From G965227875 sp965227875 (GTDB taxonomy: Bacteria; Pseudomonadota; Alphaproteobacteria; Rhizobiales; JAJFHC01): a stretch of 64,000 bases of DNA. Below are positions 1 to 9,304 of the stretch, piece after piece (the stretch's first letter is position 1; every line of letters begins with the position of its first letter). A program made the translations under genes and the position numbers. The stretch spans positions 372,001 to 436,000 of the forward strand of contig OZ245783.1 in assembly GCA_965227875.1 (NCBI GenBank), read 5' to 3'. Below the pieces are notes generated by a model, which was given only the letters and a program-made list of their open reading frames with translations, did no database searches and was not told where the DNA came from.

Positions 1-1460
1 CGACGCTGAATGCCTATCTTCAACCCGTCGTCGGCCGTTATCTCGAACGCCTCGAATCGGCACTGCGCGAGCGCGGCTTCGGTGGACAGGTTCTGATCGT
101 CCAGTCCAATGGCGGCGTCATGGCGGTGGAGACCGCACGGCGCCTGCCGGTCCGGACCGCGCTCTCCGGCCCGGCCGCGGGCGTCATCGCGTCGGCCCAC
201 ATCGCCACGACCGCGGGGTTTCCCAACGTGATCACCTGCGACATGGGCGGTACCAGTTTCGACGTGTCCCTCGTCGCCGATGGCCGCAGCGCGCTCGCCG
301 CACAGACCGCCGTGGATTTCGGCATGGTCGTGCGCACGCCGATGATCGAGATCACGACGATCGGCGCCGGCGGCGGTTCCATCGCCTGGGTCGACCGCGG
401 GGGCCTGCTCCAGATCGGCCCCCGTTCGGCCGGATCCGATCCGGGGCCGGTCTGCTACGGGCTCGGCAACGATGAACCGACCGTGACCGATGCCAACCTC
501 GTGCTTGGCCGCATAAACGCGGAACGCCCCATCGGTGGCGCCCTTGACCGTCTCGATGTCGAAGCCGCGCGCAAGGCGATCGACACGCATGTCGGACAAC
601 CGCTCGGTCTCGACACGATGGCCGCGGCCGAAGCCGTAATCCGGGTCGCGAATGCCCGCATGGCAGGCGCCATCCGGCTCGTCTCCATCGAACGCGGCCA
701 CAATCCCGGCGAGTTCGCCGCCATGCCGTTCGGCGGCGGCGGCGCCCTGCATGCCGGCGCACTCATCAAGGACGTCGGCCTGGGCCGCGCGCTCGTGCCG
801 AGGTTTCCCGGCGTGACCAGTGCGCTCGGCTGCACGATCGCGGACATGCGCCACGATTTCGTCAAGACCGTGAACGGCGTCCTCGGCTCCGTGGACCCCG
901 CATCGCTCGCGGATGACATGAACCGGTTGGCGACGGACGGAGAAGGTCTGCTGGGACAGGCAGGCGTGAACTTCGAACGCATCGATTGCGTTTACGAACT
1001 CGACATGTCCTACATGGGTCAGACCCATACGGTCGACGTGGAGCTCCCGGCGAGGGCCAATCCGGACGGGCTCGAACTGGACGACACACTGATCCGTTCC
1101 GCCTTCGAGCAACGCTACCGCGAGGTCTACGGACGCCCGCTCGCGGGGATCGACATCCGGATCCTCAACATGCGTGTCGCCGTGATCGGACGGCGTCCGA
1201 GGTTCGACCTTGCCCTTCTCGCACCGCCAAGTGAAGGATCGGCCGAGACCTGTCTGCTGGGCCATCGCGACGTGTGGATCGACGGCGCCAGCCATCGCAC
1301 CCCCGTCTACGACCGGCTCGGATTGCCCGCAGACACGGTCATCGCGGGCCCGGCGCTGCTCGAACAGAGCGATACGACGATCTTCATCGAACCGGAACTT
1401 TCCGGCCGTGTGGATGCCTTCGGTAACCTGATCATCGAGCGCAAGCCCGACAGCGGGTGA
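1..1460 (+). CDS. Hydantoinase/5-oxoprolinase family subunit (HyuA-like), 5' truncated
   Basis: The frame is open from the first bases of the window, so the amino end lies outside; about 485 residues are visible. HyuA-type proteins are cytoplasmic ATP-dependent subunits that open hydantoin or 5-oxoproline rings, usually with a HyuB partner. Seen here are the SNGGV segment, GPAAG, the actin-fold phosphate loop CDMGGTSFDVS, then GAGGGSIAW and FGGGGALHAG, all in family order, followed by the usual C-terminal domain. No HyuB gene follows; an isochorismatase-fold hydrolase starts 80 bases downstream, so a partner would have to lie upstream or elsewhere. The family is firm; the substrate is not known. 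Confidence 0.9.
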   Translation, partial: TLNAYLQPVVGRYLERLESALRERGFGGQVLIVQSNGGVMAVETARRLPVRTALSGPAAGVIASAHIATTAGFPNVITCDMGGTSFDVSLVADGRSALAAQTAVDFGMVVRTPMIEITTIGAGGGSIAWVDRGGLLQIGPRSAGSDPGPVCYGLGNDEPTVTDANLVLGRINAERPIGGALDRLDVEAARKAIDTHVGQPLGLDTMAAAEAVIRVANARMAGAIRLVSIERGHNPGEFAAMPFGGGGALHAGALIKDVGLGRALVPRFPGVTSALGCTIADMRHDFVKTVNGVLGSVDPASLADDMNRLATDGEGLLGQAGVNFERIDCVYELDMSYMGQTHTVDVELPARANPDGLELDDTLIRSAFEQRYREVYGRPLAGIDIRILNMRVAVIGRRPRFDLALLAPPSEGSAETCLLGHRDVWIDGASHRTPVYDRLGLPADTVIAGPALLEQSDTTIFIEPELSGRVDAFGNLIIERKPDSG

Positions 1461-1540
1461 ACGGTTCCGGATGGTTGGTTTGAGGCGGCCACCGAGCTTT
1501 TCAAATTGAGCCCTTTGCACGTTGATGCAAGACTCTGCCG

Positions 1541-2161
1541 ATGACCGACACCCGCCACCTGAACATCGCCAGCACCGCCCTCGTTCTCGTCGACCTGCAG
1601 AACGACTTTCTCCACCCCGACGGCGCCTATGGCCGTGCCGGGCAGAAAGCCGACGCCATCGCCGCGCTGCCCCAGCGGCTCCTGCCTGTCGCCACCGCTC
1701 TCAGGGAGCGCGGGGGAACGGTTCTGTCCACCCACTTCACGCTCGTTCCCGGACGGGACGGACATCCGATGATTTCCGATCACCTGAGAAAGCTCCGTCC
1801 CTTCCTCAACACCGGAGACTTCGCACCCGGGGGCTGGGGCCAGGCCCTCGTCGACGAACTCCAGCCGGCTCATTTCAGCATCGAGAAGATCGCCTTTTCG
1901 GCCTTCTACATGAGCCGCATGGAATGGGTCCTGCGGCGCGCGGGCATCGACACGCTGGTCTTCGCCGGCATTGTCACCAATGGCGGCGTGGCCTCGACGC
2001 TGCGGGACGCGCATGTCCGCGATTTCCACTGCATCCTGCTCGAAGACGGCTGTGCGGCTTTCAGCGACACGGCACACAAGGCATCCGTCGGATCTCTGTC
2101 CACGATTTCCGACGTGTGCACCTGTGCCGGTTTTCTCGAACGCCTGACCTCCAAATTATGA
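1541..2161 (+). CDS. Isochorismatase-fold hydrolase with Gly at the nucleophile position
   Basis: A 206-residue protein of the cysteine hydrolase/isochorismatase superfamily. The catalytic Asp is D18 in VLVDLQNDF and the Lys is K116 in SIEKIAFSAF. The third position, Cys in amidohydrolases of this fold (TNxCV), is Gly149 in the segment IVTNGGVAST. True isochorismatases such as EntB also lack Cys there, so a vinyl-ether or ester hydrolysis is possible, or the protein may be inactive as an amidase. No ribosome site is obvious before the ATG, chosen because the domain begins directly after it. The stop overlaps the start of the next flavoprotein (ATGA), so the two are translationally coupled. 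The substrate is unknown; no siderophore genes are nearby. Confidence 0.88.
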   Translation: MTDTRHLNIASTALVLVDLQNDFLHPDGAYGRAGQKADAIAALPQRLLPVATALRERGGTVLSTHFTLVPGRDGHPMISDHLRKLRPFLNTGDFAPGGWGQALVDELQPAHFSIEKIAFSAFYMSRMEWVLRRAGIDTLVFAGIVTNGGVASTLRDAHVRDFHCILLEDGCAAFSDTAHKASVGSLSTISDVCTCAGFLERLTSKL

Positions 2162-3552
2162 GCATCGTCGAAAAGGATGCCGGCGGCTTCGACATCGAGG
2201 CGCCGCTCGTCATCGTCGGCGCCGGCGCATGCGGCCTTGTCGCGGCGCTCGAGGCCGCGGGACGGGGCGTCGAGGCCGTGGTCCTCGAACGCGATCCCTC
2301 GCCATGCGGCTCCACCTCCCTGTCCTCGGGCATGATCCCCGCTTGCGGGACGAAAGCGCAAAACACGGCAGGCGTGGCGGACTCGGTCGATATCATGGCC
2401 GGCGACATTCTCGCCAAGGCCCGCGGGGAAACCGACCCGGCCATGGTCGAAGCCGTGTGCCGGGAATCGGGGTCCGCCGTCGACTGGCTGACGGACGAAC
2501 ACGGCGTGGAACTCACACTCGTTGAGGGCTTCCTCTATCCCGGCCACCGCCGCGCGCGCATGCATGCGCCGCCCTCACGGACCGGCGCGGACCTGATGTC
2601 CGCCCTGCTCGCGGCCGGTGAGCGGGCTGGCCTCTCCCTCGTGACGGAAGCGCGGGCCGACCGGTTGTACGCCGACGCGGACGGCAGCATATCGGGCGTG
2701 GGGATCGTGCGCCCCGACGGCGCCGCCGAGCGGATCGGATGCCGCGCCCTCGTACTCGCCTGCAACGGTTTCGGCGGCAATCGTGACCTAGTCGCCCGGT
2801 TCATCCCGGACATGGTGGAGGCCGATTATTTCGGGCATGCCGGGAACCGGGGCGACGCCCTTCTATGGGGCGAGGCGCTCGGCGCCGCCACCGCGGATCT
2901 CGGTGCGTTCCAGGGACACGGTTCTGTCGCCTCCCCCCATGGCATCCTCATCACCTGGGCGCTGATGATGGAAGGCGGCATCCAGGTCAATGCGCTCGGC
3001 GAACGCTTCTCTTGCGAACATGACGGGTATTCCGAACAGGTCCGTCGCGTCGTCGCCCAGCCGGGCCACGTGGCCTGGGCCGTCTTCGACGAACGCCTGC
3101 GGGATCTCGGACGCGGTTTCGAGGACTTCCGCAACGCCGAGGCCGCCGGCGCCTTGCGGAGCGGTGATACGCCAGCCGCGCTCGCCGAGGCCTGCGGCCT
3201 TCCCGCCCATGGGCTTGAGCGAACAGTTTCGCAATGTGCACAGTATGCCCGCGGCGAGGCAGCGGACCCGTTCGGCCGCGATTTCACCGCCAGCCCGCCG
3301 CTGGTGCCGCCCTATTTTGCGGTACGCGTCACCGGGGCCCTGTTTCACACCCAGGGCGGTCTCGTGGTCGACCGCGAAGCCCGCGTCCTCGACGGTAACG
3401 GAAAGGCCTTCTCAAACCTCTTTGCCGGAGGCGGCGCGGCGCGTGGTGTCTCCGGGCCCGCCGACTGGGGCTATCTCTCGGGCAACGGTCTGCTGACGGC
3501 CGTCACCCTCGGCCGCATCGCCGGGCGGACGGCGGCCCGTCAGGTCGGCTGA
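2158..3552 (+). CDS. FAD-binding oxidoreductase (fumarate reductase/ketosteroid dehydrogenase-like)
   Basis: A 464-residue flavoprotein. The dinucleotide-binding motif GAGACGLVAA stands about 20 residues from the start, followed by ERDPSPCGSTSLSSG, which fits the FAD_binding_2 family (fumarate reductase flavoprotein, 3-ketosteroid delta-dehydrogenase and relatives). The C-terminal segment LFAGGGAARGVSG...SGNGLL is the second FAD contact of that family. No signal peptide, heme motif or membrane helix is seen, so it is probably a soluble cytoplasmic enzyme. The start codon overlaps the stop of the isochorismatase-type gene, and the pair may act on one substrate. The 3' end overlaps the convergent MFS gene by 13 bases. 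The precise reaction cannot be told. Confidence 0.85.
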   Translation: MSIVEKDAGGFDIEAPLVIVGAGACGLVAALEAAGRGVEAVVLERDPSPCGSTSLSSGMIPACGTKAQNTAGVADSVDIMAGDILAKARGETDPAMVEAVCRESGSAVDWLTDEHGVELTLVEGFLYPGHRRARMHAPPSRTGADLMSALLAAGERAGLSLVTEARADRLYADADGSISGVGIVRPDGAAERIGCRALVLACNGFGGNRDLVARFIPDMVEADYFGHAGNRGDALLWGEALGAATADLGAFQGHGSVASPHGILITWALMMEGGIQVNALGERFSCEHDGYSEQVRRVVAQPGHVAWAVFDERLRDLGRGFEDFRNAEAAGALRSGDTPAALAEACGLPAHGLERTVSQCAQYARGEAADPFGRDFTASPPLVPPYFAVRVTGALFHTQGGLVVDREARVLDGNGKAFSNLFAGGGAARGVSGPADWGYLSGNGLLTAVTLGRIAGRTAARQVG

Positions 3553-4868
3553 CCGTCCGCCGCACGCTGGCGCCGCTCGGCCATGCCCGCCACGAGACGG
3601 ACCTTGCGCGGCGCCGCGAACCAGATCCCGACGATACTGATCAGCGAAAACACCACGCAGACCATGAACCCGGTGACGTAGGTTCCGCTCACGTCATAGA
3701 GCAGGCCCAGCAGCCATGCGCCGCCCCCCGCCCCGAGATTTCCGCACAACGTGATGAGCGACAGGATGCTTGCCAGCCTTCGGCCGCTGAACACCTCCGT
3801 GATCGCCGCACCGAAGAGCGCGGCGAGGCCGTTTCCGAACAGACCCTGTGCGACGATCATCGTGTAGACCAGCACGACAGACGGAACCGCGTCGATGACG
3901 ATGAAGAGCGCGGAAGACACGACGAAACCGGCACCCGAGATGGTCCACGCGATTTCCCGTCCGATCCGGTCCGACAGCCATCCCATCCCGATCTGGCCAC
4001 CGATCCCGAAAAAGGCGACGAGCCCCAGAGCCGTGGCCGCGAAGACGGAATCGAACCCCGCCTCGGTGAGAAACTTGGTCTGGTGCACCTGGGTCCCGTA
4101 CCAGACGAACAGCCCGCAGAACATCGAGATGGAGAGCCACCAGAACCGGCCGGTGCGCACGGCGCGGGCGACCGTCCATTCGGTCTGCGCCCAGGTGCGG
4201 TCGACGACCGTGTCGGGCCGGACCCGTCTCGCGCTTCCCGCCGCGCCGTCCCCGTCGGGCTCCAGCCCCATCGCCTCGGGGCTGGCCCTCTGGAAGAGCG
4301 CATTGAGCGGGATGATCAGGAAAATCATGACCACGGCCATGGCCACGCAGGCCCATCGCCAGCCCGACGTCTCGATCACGCCCTGGATCAGCGGCAGCAG
4401 GATGAAGCTCAGGACGCCGACGCCGGAAAACGCGATCCCCACGGCAAGGCCGCTGTTGCGGACGAACCATCGCGGCAGGAAGATCGAATGCACGATGTAG
4501 CTCATCGCCATCGAACCGTTCACCACCAGGAGGCCTACGGTCATGTAGAGTCCGAACGCCGTTTCTATGGTCGTCATCAGGTAGAGCCCGCTGCCCACGA
4601 GCAGCGCGCCGATCGGGATCATCAGGCGCGGCCCGTAGCGGTCCATCACCAGCCCCACCACGGGCAGCAGAGCGGTCGAGGCGAGGTAGCCGATCGAGTA
4701 GGCGCCCGCCGTCGTGCCCCGGTCCCATTGGAACTCGTTCAGGATCTCGGGAAAGAGAAGCGAGAAGCTCGAGCGCGCGGTGATGCTCACCCCCATCGTG
4801 ACGAAAGCGATGGCGACGACGATCCAGCCGTAGAAGAAGCGCGGACGCGCGGCAGTCGGAAGGCTCAT
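3540..4868 (-). CDS. MFS transporter (monocarboxylate/oxalate-formate type)
   Basis: A 442-residue protein with about twelve hydrophobic segments and the MFS loop motifs DRYGPRLM after helix 2 and DRIGREIAW in the second half. The N-terminal pattern FFYGWIVVAIAF followed by SFSLLFPEIL is typical of the OFA/monocarboxylate transporter branch, so an organic acid is a reasonable guess for the substrate. It sits in the inner membrane. It is divergent from the UxaA-type dehydratase gene, with 146 bases between them, and the two may share regulation: the dehydratase may degrade what this carrier imports. The stop lies 13 bases inside the end of the convergent flavoprotein gene. Confidence 0.88.
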   Translation of the reverse strand: MSLPTAARPRFFYGWIVVAIAFVTMGVSITARSSFSLLFPEILNEFQWDRGTTAGAYSIGYLASTALLPVVGLVMDRYGPRLMIPIGALLVGSGLYLMTTIETAFGLYMTVGLLVVNGSMAMSYIVHSIFLPRWFVRNSGLAVGIAFSGVGVLSFILLPLIQGVIETSGWRWACVAMAVVMIFLIIPLNALFQRASPEAMGLEPDGDGAAGSARRVRPDTVVDRTWAQTEWTVARAVRTGRFWWLSISMFCGLFVWYGTQVHQTKFLTEAGFDSVFAATALGLVAFFGIGGQIGMGWLSDRIGREIAWTISGAGFVVSSALFIVIDAVPSVVLVYTMIVAQGLFGNGLAALFGAAITEVFSGRRLASILSLITLCGNLGAGGGAWLLGLLYDVSGTYVTGFMVCVVFSLISIVGIWFAAPRKVRLVAGMAERRQRAADGQPT

Positions 4869-4956
4869 GGATGAAATCCGGACGGAGTGGAGGCGCGCAC
4901 CTCACCCGACAAAGCCGCGCCGGTCAAGCCTCCGCGTCGGATCGCGGAAACGCCGA

Positions 4957-4985
4957 TTGACTCGGCATTCGGGCTGGCGAATAAA
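4957..4985 (+). promoter_or_regulatory. Likely sigma-70 promoter of the UxaA-type dehydratase gene
   Basis: TTGACT at 4957-4962 and AATAAA at 4980-4985 are separated by 17 bases and lie 30 bases before the start codon of the dehydratase gene. The -35 hexamer matches consensus in five of six positions and the -10 in four. Assigned by eye only. Confidence 0.4.
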
Positions 4986-5014
4986 GTCCGCATACCACTC
5001 AGGAGACCCGACCG

Positions 5015-6538
5015 ATGCTCGACAACCGCAAGCCCTACGTCCGGCTCGACCCCGCCGACAACGTGGTGACCGCCATCCGCGAACTTAGCGAGGGGGAAAA
5101 CGTCGAGAACGTCCACGTCCGCGGTTCCGTGCCTGTCGGGCACAAGGTGGCCGTGCGCGACATCGCGTCCGGCGAACCCGTCCTGAAATATGCCCAGCTC
5201 ATCGGATATGCGGGCGAGGACATTCCGGCCGGCACCCATGTGCACGTGCACAACCTCGAGTTCCGCAATACCGAACACAATTACGACTTCTGCGTCGACC
5301 GCAAGGACGTCGACATACTGCCGCGCTCCGAACGGGCCACGTTCGAGGGCTTTCGCCGCCCGAACGGCAAGGTCGGCACCCGCAACTATATCGGCGTGCT
5401 GACCAGCGTGAACTGTTCCGCCACCGCGGCGCGCTTCATCGCCCAGTCCTTCACGCCCGAAAAGCTCGCGGCCTACCCCAACGTGGATGGCGTGGTCGCC
5501 TTCGTGCATGGCACCGGCTGCGGCATGGCCGACAGTGGCGACGGGTTCGCCAATCTCCAGCGCGTGCTTTGGGGATATGCCCGGCATCCCAACATCGCGG
5601 GCGTCCTGCTTGTCGGGCTCGGCTGCGAGGTCAACCAGATCGACTTCCTGCTCGACGCCTACGGGATCGAGCGGAACCTGCTGTTCCAGACCATGAACAT
5701 CCAGACCACGGGCGGGCTGCGCAAGACGGTGGACGCGGGTGTGGCGCGGATCGAGGAAATGCTGCCGACCGTGAACCAGACCAGCCGCGAAACCTGCCCT
5801 GCCTCCGACCTCATGGTCGCCCTGCAGTGCGGCGGATCCGACGCGTGGTCCGGCATCACGGCCAATCCCGCGCTGGGATACGCCACCGACCTTCTGGTCA
5901 AGCACGGCGGCACGGGCGTCCTGGCGGAAACCCCGGAGGTCTACGGCGCCGAGCATCTGCTCACCCGCCGCGCCGCCGACGAGGCCACCGGCCAGAAACT
6001 CATCGACCGCATCCTCTGGTGGGAGGACTACACGTCCCGCAATTTCGGCTCGATGGACAACAATCCGTCACCCGGCAACAAGCGCGGCGGGCTCACCACC
6101 ATTCTCGAGAAGTCCCTGGGCGCGGTCGCAAAGGGCGGCACAACGACCCTCAACGGCGTCTACCGTTACGCGGAGCTGGTCGACCGCAAGGGGTTCACCT
6201 TCATGGACACGCCCGGTTACGACCCGGCATCGGTGACCGGCCAGGTTGCGGGCGGCTGCAATGTCGTGTGCTTCACGACGGGCCGCGGTTCGGCCTATGG
6301 CTGCAAGCCCTCGCCGTCGATCAAGATCGCCACCAACAGCGAATGCTACAACCGCATGCCCGAGGACATGGACATCAACGCGGGCCGGATCGTCACCGAC
6401 AATGCGACGGTTGAGGAAGTCGGCGAGGAGATCTTCCGCAAGATCCTCGACGTCGCCTCGGGCCGCCCCTCGCTCTCGGAAGCCCAGGGCCTCGGCGACA
6501 ACGAGTTCGTCCCCTGGCAGATCGGCGCCACGATGTAA
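5015..6538 (+). CDS. UxaA/altronate-galactarate dehydratase family hydro-lyase
   Basis: A 507-residue single-chain enzyme. The first 95 residues form the SAF-type UxaA N-domain (ASGEPVLKYAQLIGYA, IPAGTHVHVHN). The rest is the large altronate/galactarate dehydratase domain, with GTRNYIGVLTSVNCSA, HGTGCGM, CGGSDAWSGITANPALG, DNNPSPGNKRGG and GRGSAYGCKPSPSIKI. Family members are Fe- or Mn-dependent and dehydrate aldaric or aldonic acids; some relatives (the SuyAB type) are sulfo-lyases. The start has a ribosome site (AGGAG, 9 bases before). It is divergent from an organic-acid-type MFS carrier and followed by a long repeat region and two more sugar-acid dehydratases. The substrate is not determined. 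Confidence 0.9.
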   Translation: MLDNRKPYVRLDPADNVVTAIRELSEGENVENVHVRGSVPVGHKVAVRDIASGEPVLKYAQLIGYAGEDIPAGTHVHVHNLEFRNTEHNYDFCVDRKDVDILPRSERATFEGFRRPNGKVGTRNYIGVLTSVNCSATAARFIAQSFTPEKLAAYPNVDGVVAFVHGTGCGMADSGDGFANLQRVLWGYARHPNIAGVLLVGLGCEVNQIDFLLDAYGIERNLLFQTMNIQTTGGLRKTVDAGVARIEEMLPTVNQTSRETCPASDLMVALQCGGSDAWSGITANPALGYATDLLVKHGGTGVLAETPEVYGAEHLLTRRAADEATGQKLIDRILWWEDYTSRNFGSMDNNPSPGNKRGGLTTILEKSLGAVAKGGTTTLNGVYRYAELVDRKGFTFMDTPGYDPASVTGQVAGGCNVVCFTTGRGSAYGCKPSPSIKIATNSECYNRMPEDMDINAGRIVTDNATVEEVGEEIFRKILDVASGRPSLSEAQGLGDNEFVPWQIGATM

Positions 6539-6599
6539 TCACCCCTGCCCCGCCATTACCCGTCCTCGCCGGCCTCGGAACGGCCGCGATCACTTTTTC

Positions 6600-6922
6600 A
6601 CCGTCCTTGCCAGGCTCGACCCGGCAATCCAGCCACTTGCACCGTTTCCGCCTGTCTCTGGATACGCGGGTCAAGCCCGCGCAAAGCGGGAGTGGGTGCC
6701 GCACAGAGCCCCGAACACCCTCGGAGTCCCCTCTCGCGCGCTTTTGAACCAAGCATACACCGAAGCCCCGGACACCGATCCGGGGCCCAGTCACGGCCTC
6801 AAACAAAACCGCACGGCCAATCGGTCCCGGATCAGGTCCGGGACTTCGGGAGTGCCGCTTGGCCCGCATCACGAGGACTCGCACCTCCCCCGGGCAGCCA
6901 ACTTCACTGCAACCGCCCACGC
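6600..6922. repeat. Intergenic mosaic repeat unit A1
   Basis: Type-A unit, recognised by GTGGGTGCCG...CACCCTCGGAGTCCCC, CTTTTGAACCAAGCATACAC and the ending ATCACGAGGACTCGCACC. It is nearly the same as the unit at 7251-7570; about twenty differences are visible by eye. Confidence 0.85.
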
Positions 6923-7250
6923 ACCGTCCTTGCCGGGCCCGACCCGGCAATCCAGCCACACCCACCGCATCCGCCCGCCGCTGGATACGCGGGTCAAGCC
7001 CGCGCAAGGCGGAAGGAGATCAGTCGAGGCACCCAGCCCCCAACGCCGCCAGAACCCCTCGCCGCACGCTCATGAACCAGCGTCCACCGAAGCCCCGGAC
7101 ACCGATCCGGGACCCAGTCACGGCCTCTAAACAAAAACGCACGGCCAATGGGTCCCGGATCAGGTCCGGGACTTCGGGTATGCCGCTTGGCCACGGCGAA
7201 CAGTCTATGCCTCTTTCCCGGACAGCCGGTTCAGCGACGAACACCTATTT
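6923..7250. repeat. Intergenic mosaic repeat unit B1
   Basis: Type-B unit with GGAGATCAGTCGAGGCA and CGCACGCTCATGAACCA in the middle. The last 60 bases (from about 7190) differ from the other units. Confidence 0.85.
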
Positions 7251-7570
7251 ACCGTCTTTGCCGGGCTCGACCCGGCAATCCAGCCACATGCACCGCATCC
7301 GCCTGTCTCTGGATACGCGGGCCAAGCCCGCGCAAGGCGGGAGTGGGTGCCGAACAGCCTCGAACACCCTCGGAGTCCCCTCTCGCGCGCTTTTGAACCA
7401 AGCATACACCGAAGCCCCGGACACCGATCCGGGGCCCAGTCACGGCCTCAAACAAAACCGCGCGGCCAATGGGTCCCGGATCAGGTCCGGGACTTCGGAA
7501 GTGCCGCTTGGCCCACATCACGAGGACTCGCACCTCCCCCGGGCAGCCAACTTCACTGCACCCCCCACAC
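7251..7570. repeat. Intergenic mosaic repeat unit A2
   Basis: Second copy of the type-A unit, with the same middle and the same ATCACGAGGACTCGCACC ending as the unit at 6600-6922. Confidence 0.85.
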
Positions 7571-7842
7571 ACCGTCCTTGCCGGGCTCGACCCGGCAATC
7601 CAGCCACACCGACCACATCCGCCTGTCTCTGGATACGCGGGTCAAGCCCGCGCAAGGCGGGAGGAGATCAGTCGAGGCATCCAGCCCCGAACGCCGCCGG
7701 CTTCCCCTGCCGCACGCTCACGAACCAACTGCCACCGAAGCCCCGGACACCGATCCGGGGCCCAGTGACGGCCTTAGACAAAAACGCACGGCCAATGGGT
7801 CCCGGATCAAGTCCGGGACTTCGGGAATTCGGCTTGGCCGCA
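7571..7842. repeat. Intergenic mosaic repeat unit B2
   Basis: Second type-B unit, sharing GGAGATCAGTCGAGGCA with the unit at 6923-7250. It loses similarity near 7842, about 105 bases beyond which lies the stop codon of the enolase-superfamily gene. Confidence 0.8.
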
Positions 7843-7948
7843 GCGTTTCCTCGGCGGTTTCCCGGAAACCCGGCAGGGTTGTCCGGGACCGTCCCGGACC
7901 GGGGCTTCCGCGACGATGCCGCCCCGGGGCCGAACGGCGAGCCGCCGG

Positions 7949-9145
7949 CTAGGTGCTGGTGGTCACGTGGGCGTCCGGCCGTTCCGCGAGACCCGGGAGG
8001 AGGTCGATGCCGAGGCCGGGTCCTTCGGGCGGGCGGACGTAACCGTCCTTCATCTCCGGCCCCGCGGTCGCCACTTCCGTGTGCCAGCCGGTGTAGAACG
8101 CGCGCACGCTCTCCTGGATCATGGCATTGGCCGCGTGGACGGACAGGTGGGCCGAGGCGGTGTAGACGACCGGGCCGGTGCAGTCGTGCGGCGCCACCGG
8201 CAGGTGCCAGGCCTCCGCCATACCGGCGATCGCCCGGGCTTCGCTCAGACCGCCGACCCAACCGATATCCAGCATGACGATGTCGACCGCCTGGCGTTCC
8301 ATGAGTTCGCGGAACTGCTGGCGCGTGGCGAGCGTTTCGCTCGCGGTGACCGGCATCGTCACCTGACGGCGGAAGTCGGCGAGCGAGCCCATGCCGTTCG
8401 CCTGGATCGGGTCCTCCATCCACGCCAGGTCGTACTTCTCCATCGCCCGGGCGATCCGCAGCGCGGCCGGCAGCGACCACAGCGAGTGGCACTCCAGCAT
8501 GATCGCCATGCGGTCGCCGACGGCGGCCCGGATCTTTTCGAAAGGCTCGCATCCCTCCTTCAGTTGCGCATCGGTGATGGCGTAGCCCTGGCTCTCCTCG
8601 GCATAGCGGTCGAACGGCCAGATCTTCATCGCCGTCACGCCCTGGTCGAGCAGGCTCTCCGCCAGCGCGCCGGCATCGTCGAAGAACGCATCGAGATCCT
8701 CGTAGGGACCGCTTCTTTCATCGAGCCCCCAGTTGGACGAGTCCTGTCCGCGCGTGTTGCGGACGTACTTGTAGCCGGCACAGGTGTTGTAGGTCCGGAC
8801 CCGCTCCCTCGCCCGGCCGCCCAGGAGCTGCCAGACGGGCTGGCCGGTGCGCTTGCCCCAGAGGTCCCACAGCGCGATGTCGATCGCCGAGTTTCCCCTC
8901 ACCTCCGCACCGGGCGCCTGGTAACCGACATAGGGGCGCAGCCGGCACCGGATCGGGTCTATCTGGCCGGCATCTTCGCCCAGCAGGATCTGGGCCGCCG
9001 ATTCGTGCAGGTAGGCTTCCACCGCCCGTGCCCCGAAAAAGGTCTCGCCGAGCCCGACCAGGCCGTCGTCGGTGTGCACTCTGACCCAGAGCAGGTTGGG
9101 AAACTCGTCCACGCGGAGGGTTTCCAGGGCGGTGATTTTTGCCAT
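7949..9145 (-). CDS. Enolase-superfamily dehydratase/racemase (mandelate racemase type)
   Basis: A 398-residue member of the enolase superfamily, cytoplasmic and Mg-dependent, abstracting a proton alpha to a carboxylate of a sugar acid or similar acid. Visible are the capping domain (residues 1-120), the Lys motif VTAMKIWPFD, metal ligands in MLECHSLW, WMEDPIQ and TASETLATR, and a conserved His in VAPHDCTGP. The start at MAKITALETLR follows GGAG 7 bases upstream; the frame stays open much further upstream but that part lies antisense to the next gene. It is divergent from an IlvD/Edd dehydratase gene across 159 bases, so successive dehydrations of sugar acids in one pathway are plausible. Exact substrate unknown. 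Confidence 0.9.
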   Translation of the reverse strand: MAKITALETLRVDEFPNLLWVRVHTDDGLVGLGETFFGARAVEAYLHESAAQILLGEDAGQIDPIRCRLRPYVGYQAPGAEVRGNSAIDIALWDLWGKRTGQPVWQLLGGRARERVRTYNTCAGYKYVRNTRGQDSSNWGLDERSGPYEDLDAFFDDAGALAESLLDQGVTAMKIWPFDRYAEESQGYAITDAQLKEGCEPFEKIRAAVGDRMAIMLECHSLWSLPAALRIARAMEKYDLAWMEDPIQANGMGSLADFRRQVTMPVTASETLATRQQFRELMERQAVDIVMLDIGWVGGLSEARAIAGMAEAWHLPVAPHDCTGPVVYTASAHLSVHAANAMIQESVRAFYTGWHTEVATAGPEMKDGYVRPPEGPGLGIDLLPGLAERPDAHVTTST

Positions 9146-9304
9146 GCTCAAACTCCAGTGCCGTTTGCGCCGGTTTATCGTTCCGGGCGGTGGAAAATGC
9201 ACGCCGGAAACGCCCCCCGGCTGGTCTTTGAAGACCACCATGGATACCATGCCGCTCACGATCCACCAGCGGATTGCACCCCGCCAACTCATGACGAAGA
9301 CACC

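Larger units (their letters stand above)
6600..7842. repeat. Higher-order tandem repeat, four units of about 325 bases in A-B-A-B order
   Basis: This 1.24 kb noncoding block fills most of the gap between two dehydratase genes. Units start at 6600, 6923, 7251 and 7571, each opening with ACCGTCYTTGCC and a CGACCCGGCAATCCAGCCAC core. Each unit then carries the small dyads GCGGGTCAAGCCCGC, CCCCGGACACCGATCCGGGG and GTCCCGGATCAGGTCCGGGAC. Units 1 and 3 share their middle and end, units 2 and 4 share another middle, so a pair of about 650 bases has been duplicated. Reading frames across it translate dyads, not protein domains. Confidence 0.9.

Noticed and set aside
6600..7842. Possible CRISPR array
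   Set aside because: Units are about 325 bases long with alternating types; there are no short direct repeats with unique spacers and no cas genes.
6859..8277. A 472-residue open frame across the tandem repeats, and several shorter ones
   Set aside because: The translation is only the repeated dyads read as protein (PDTDPGPS, SRIRSGTSG and so on), with no domain or ribosome site, and the end is antisense to the enolase-family gene.
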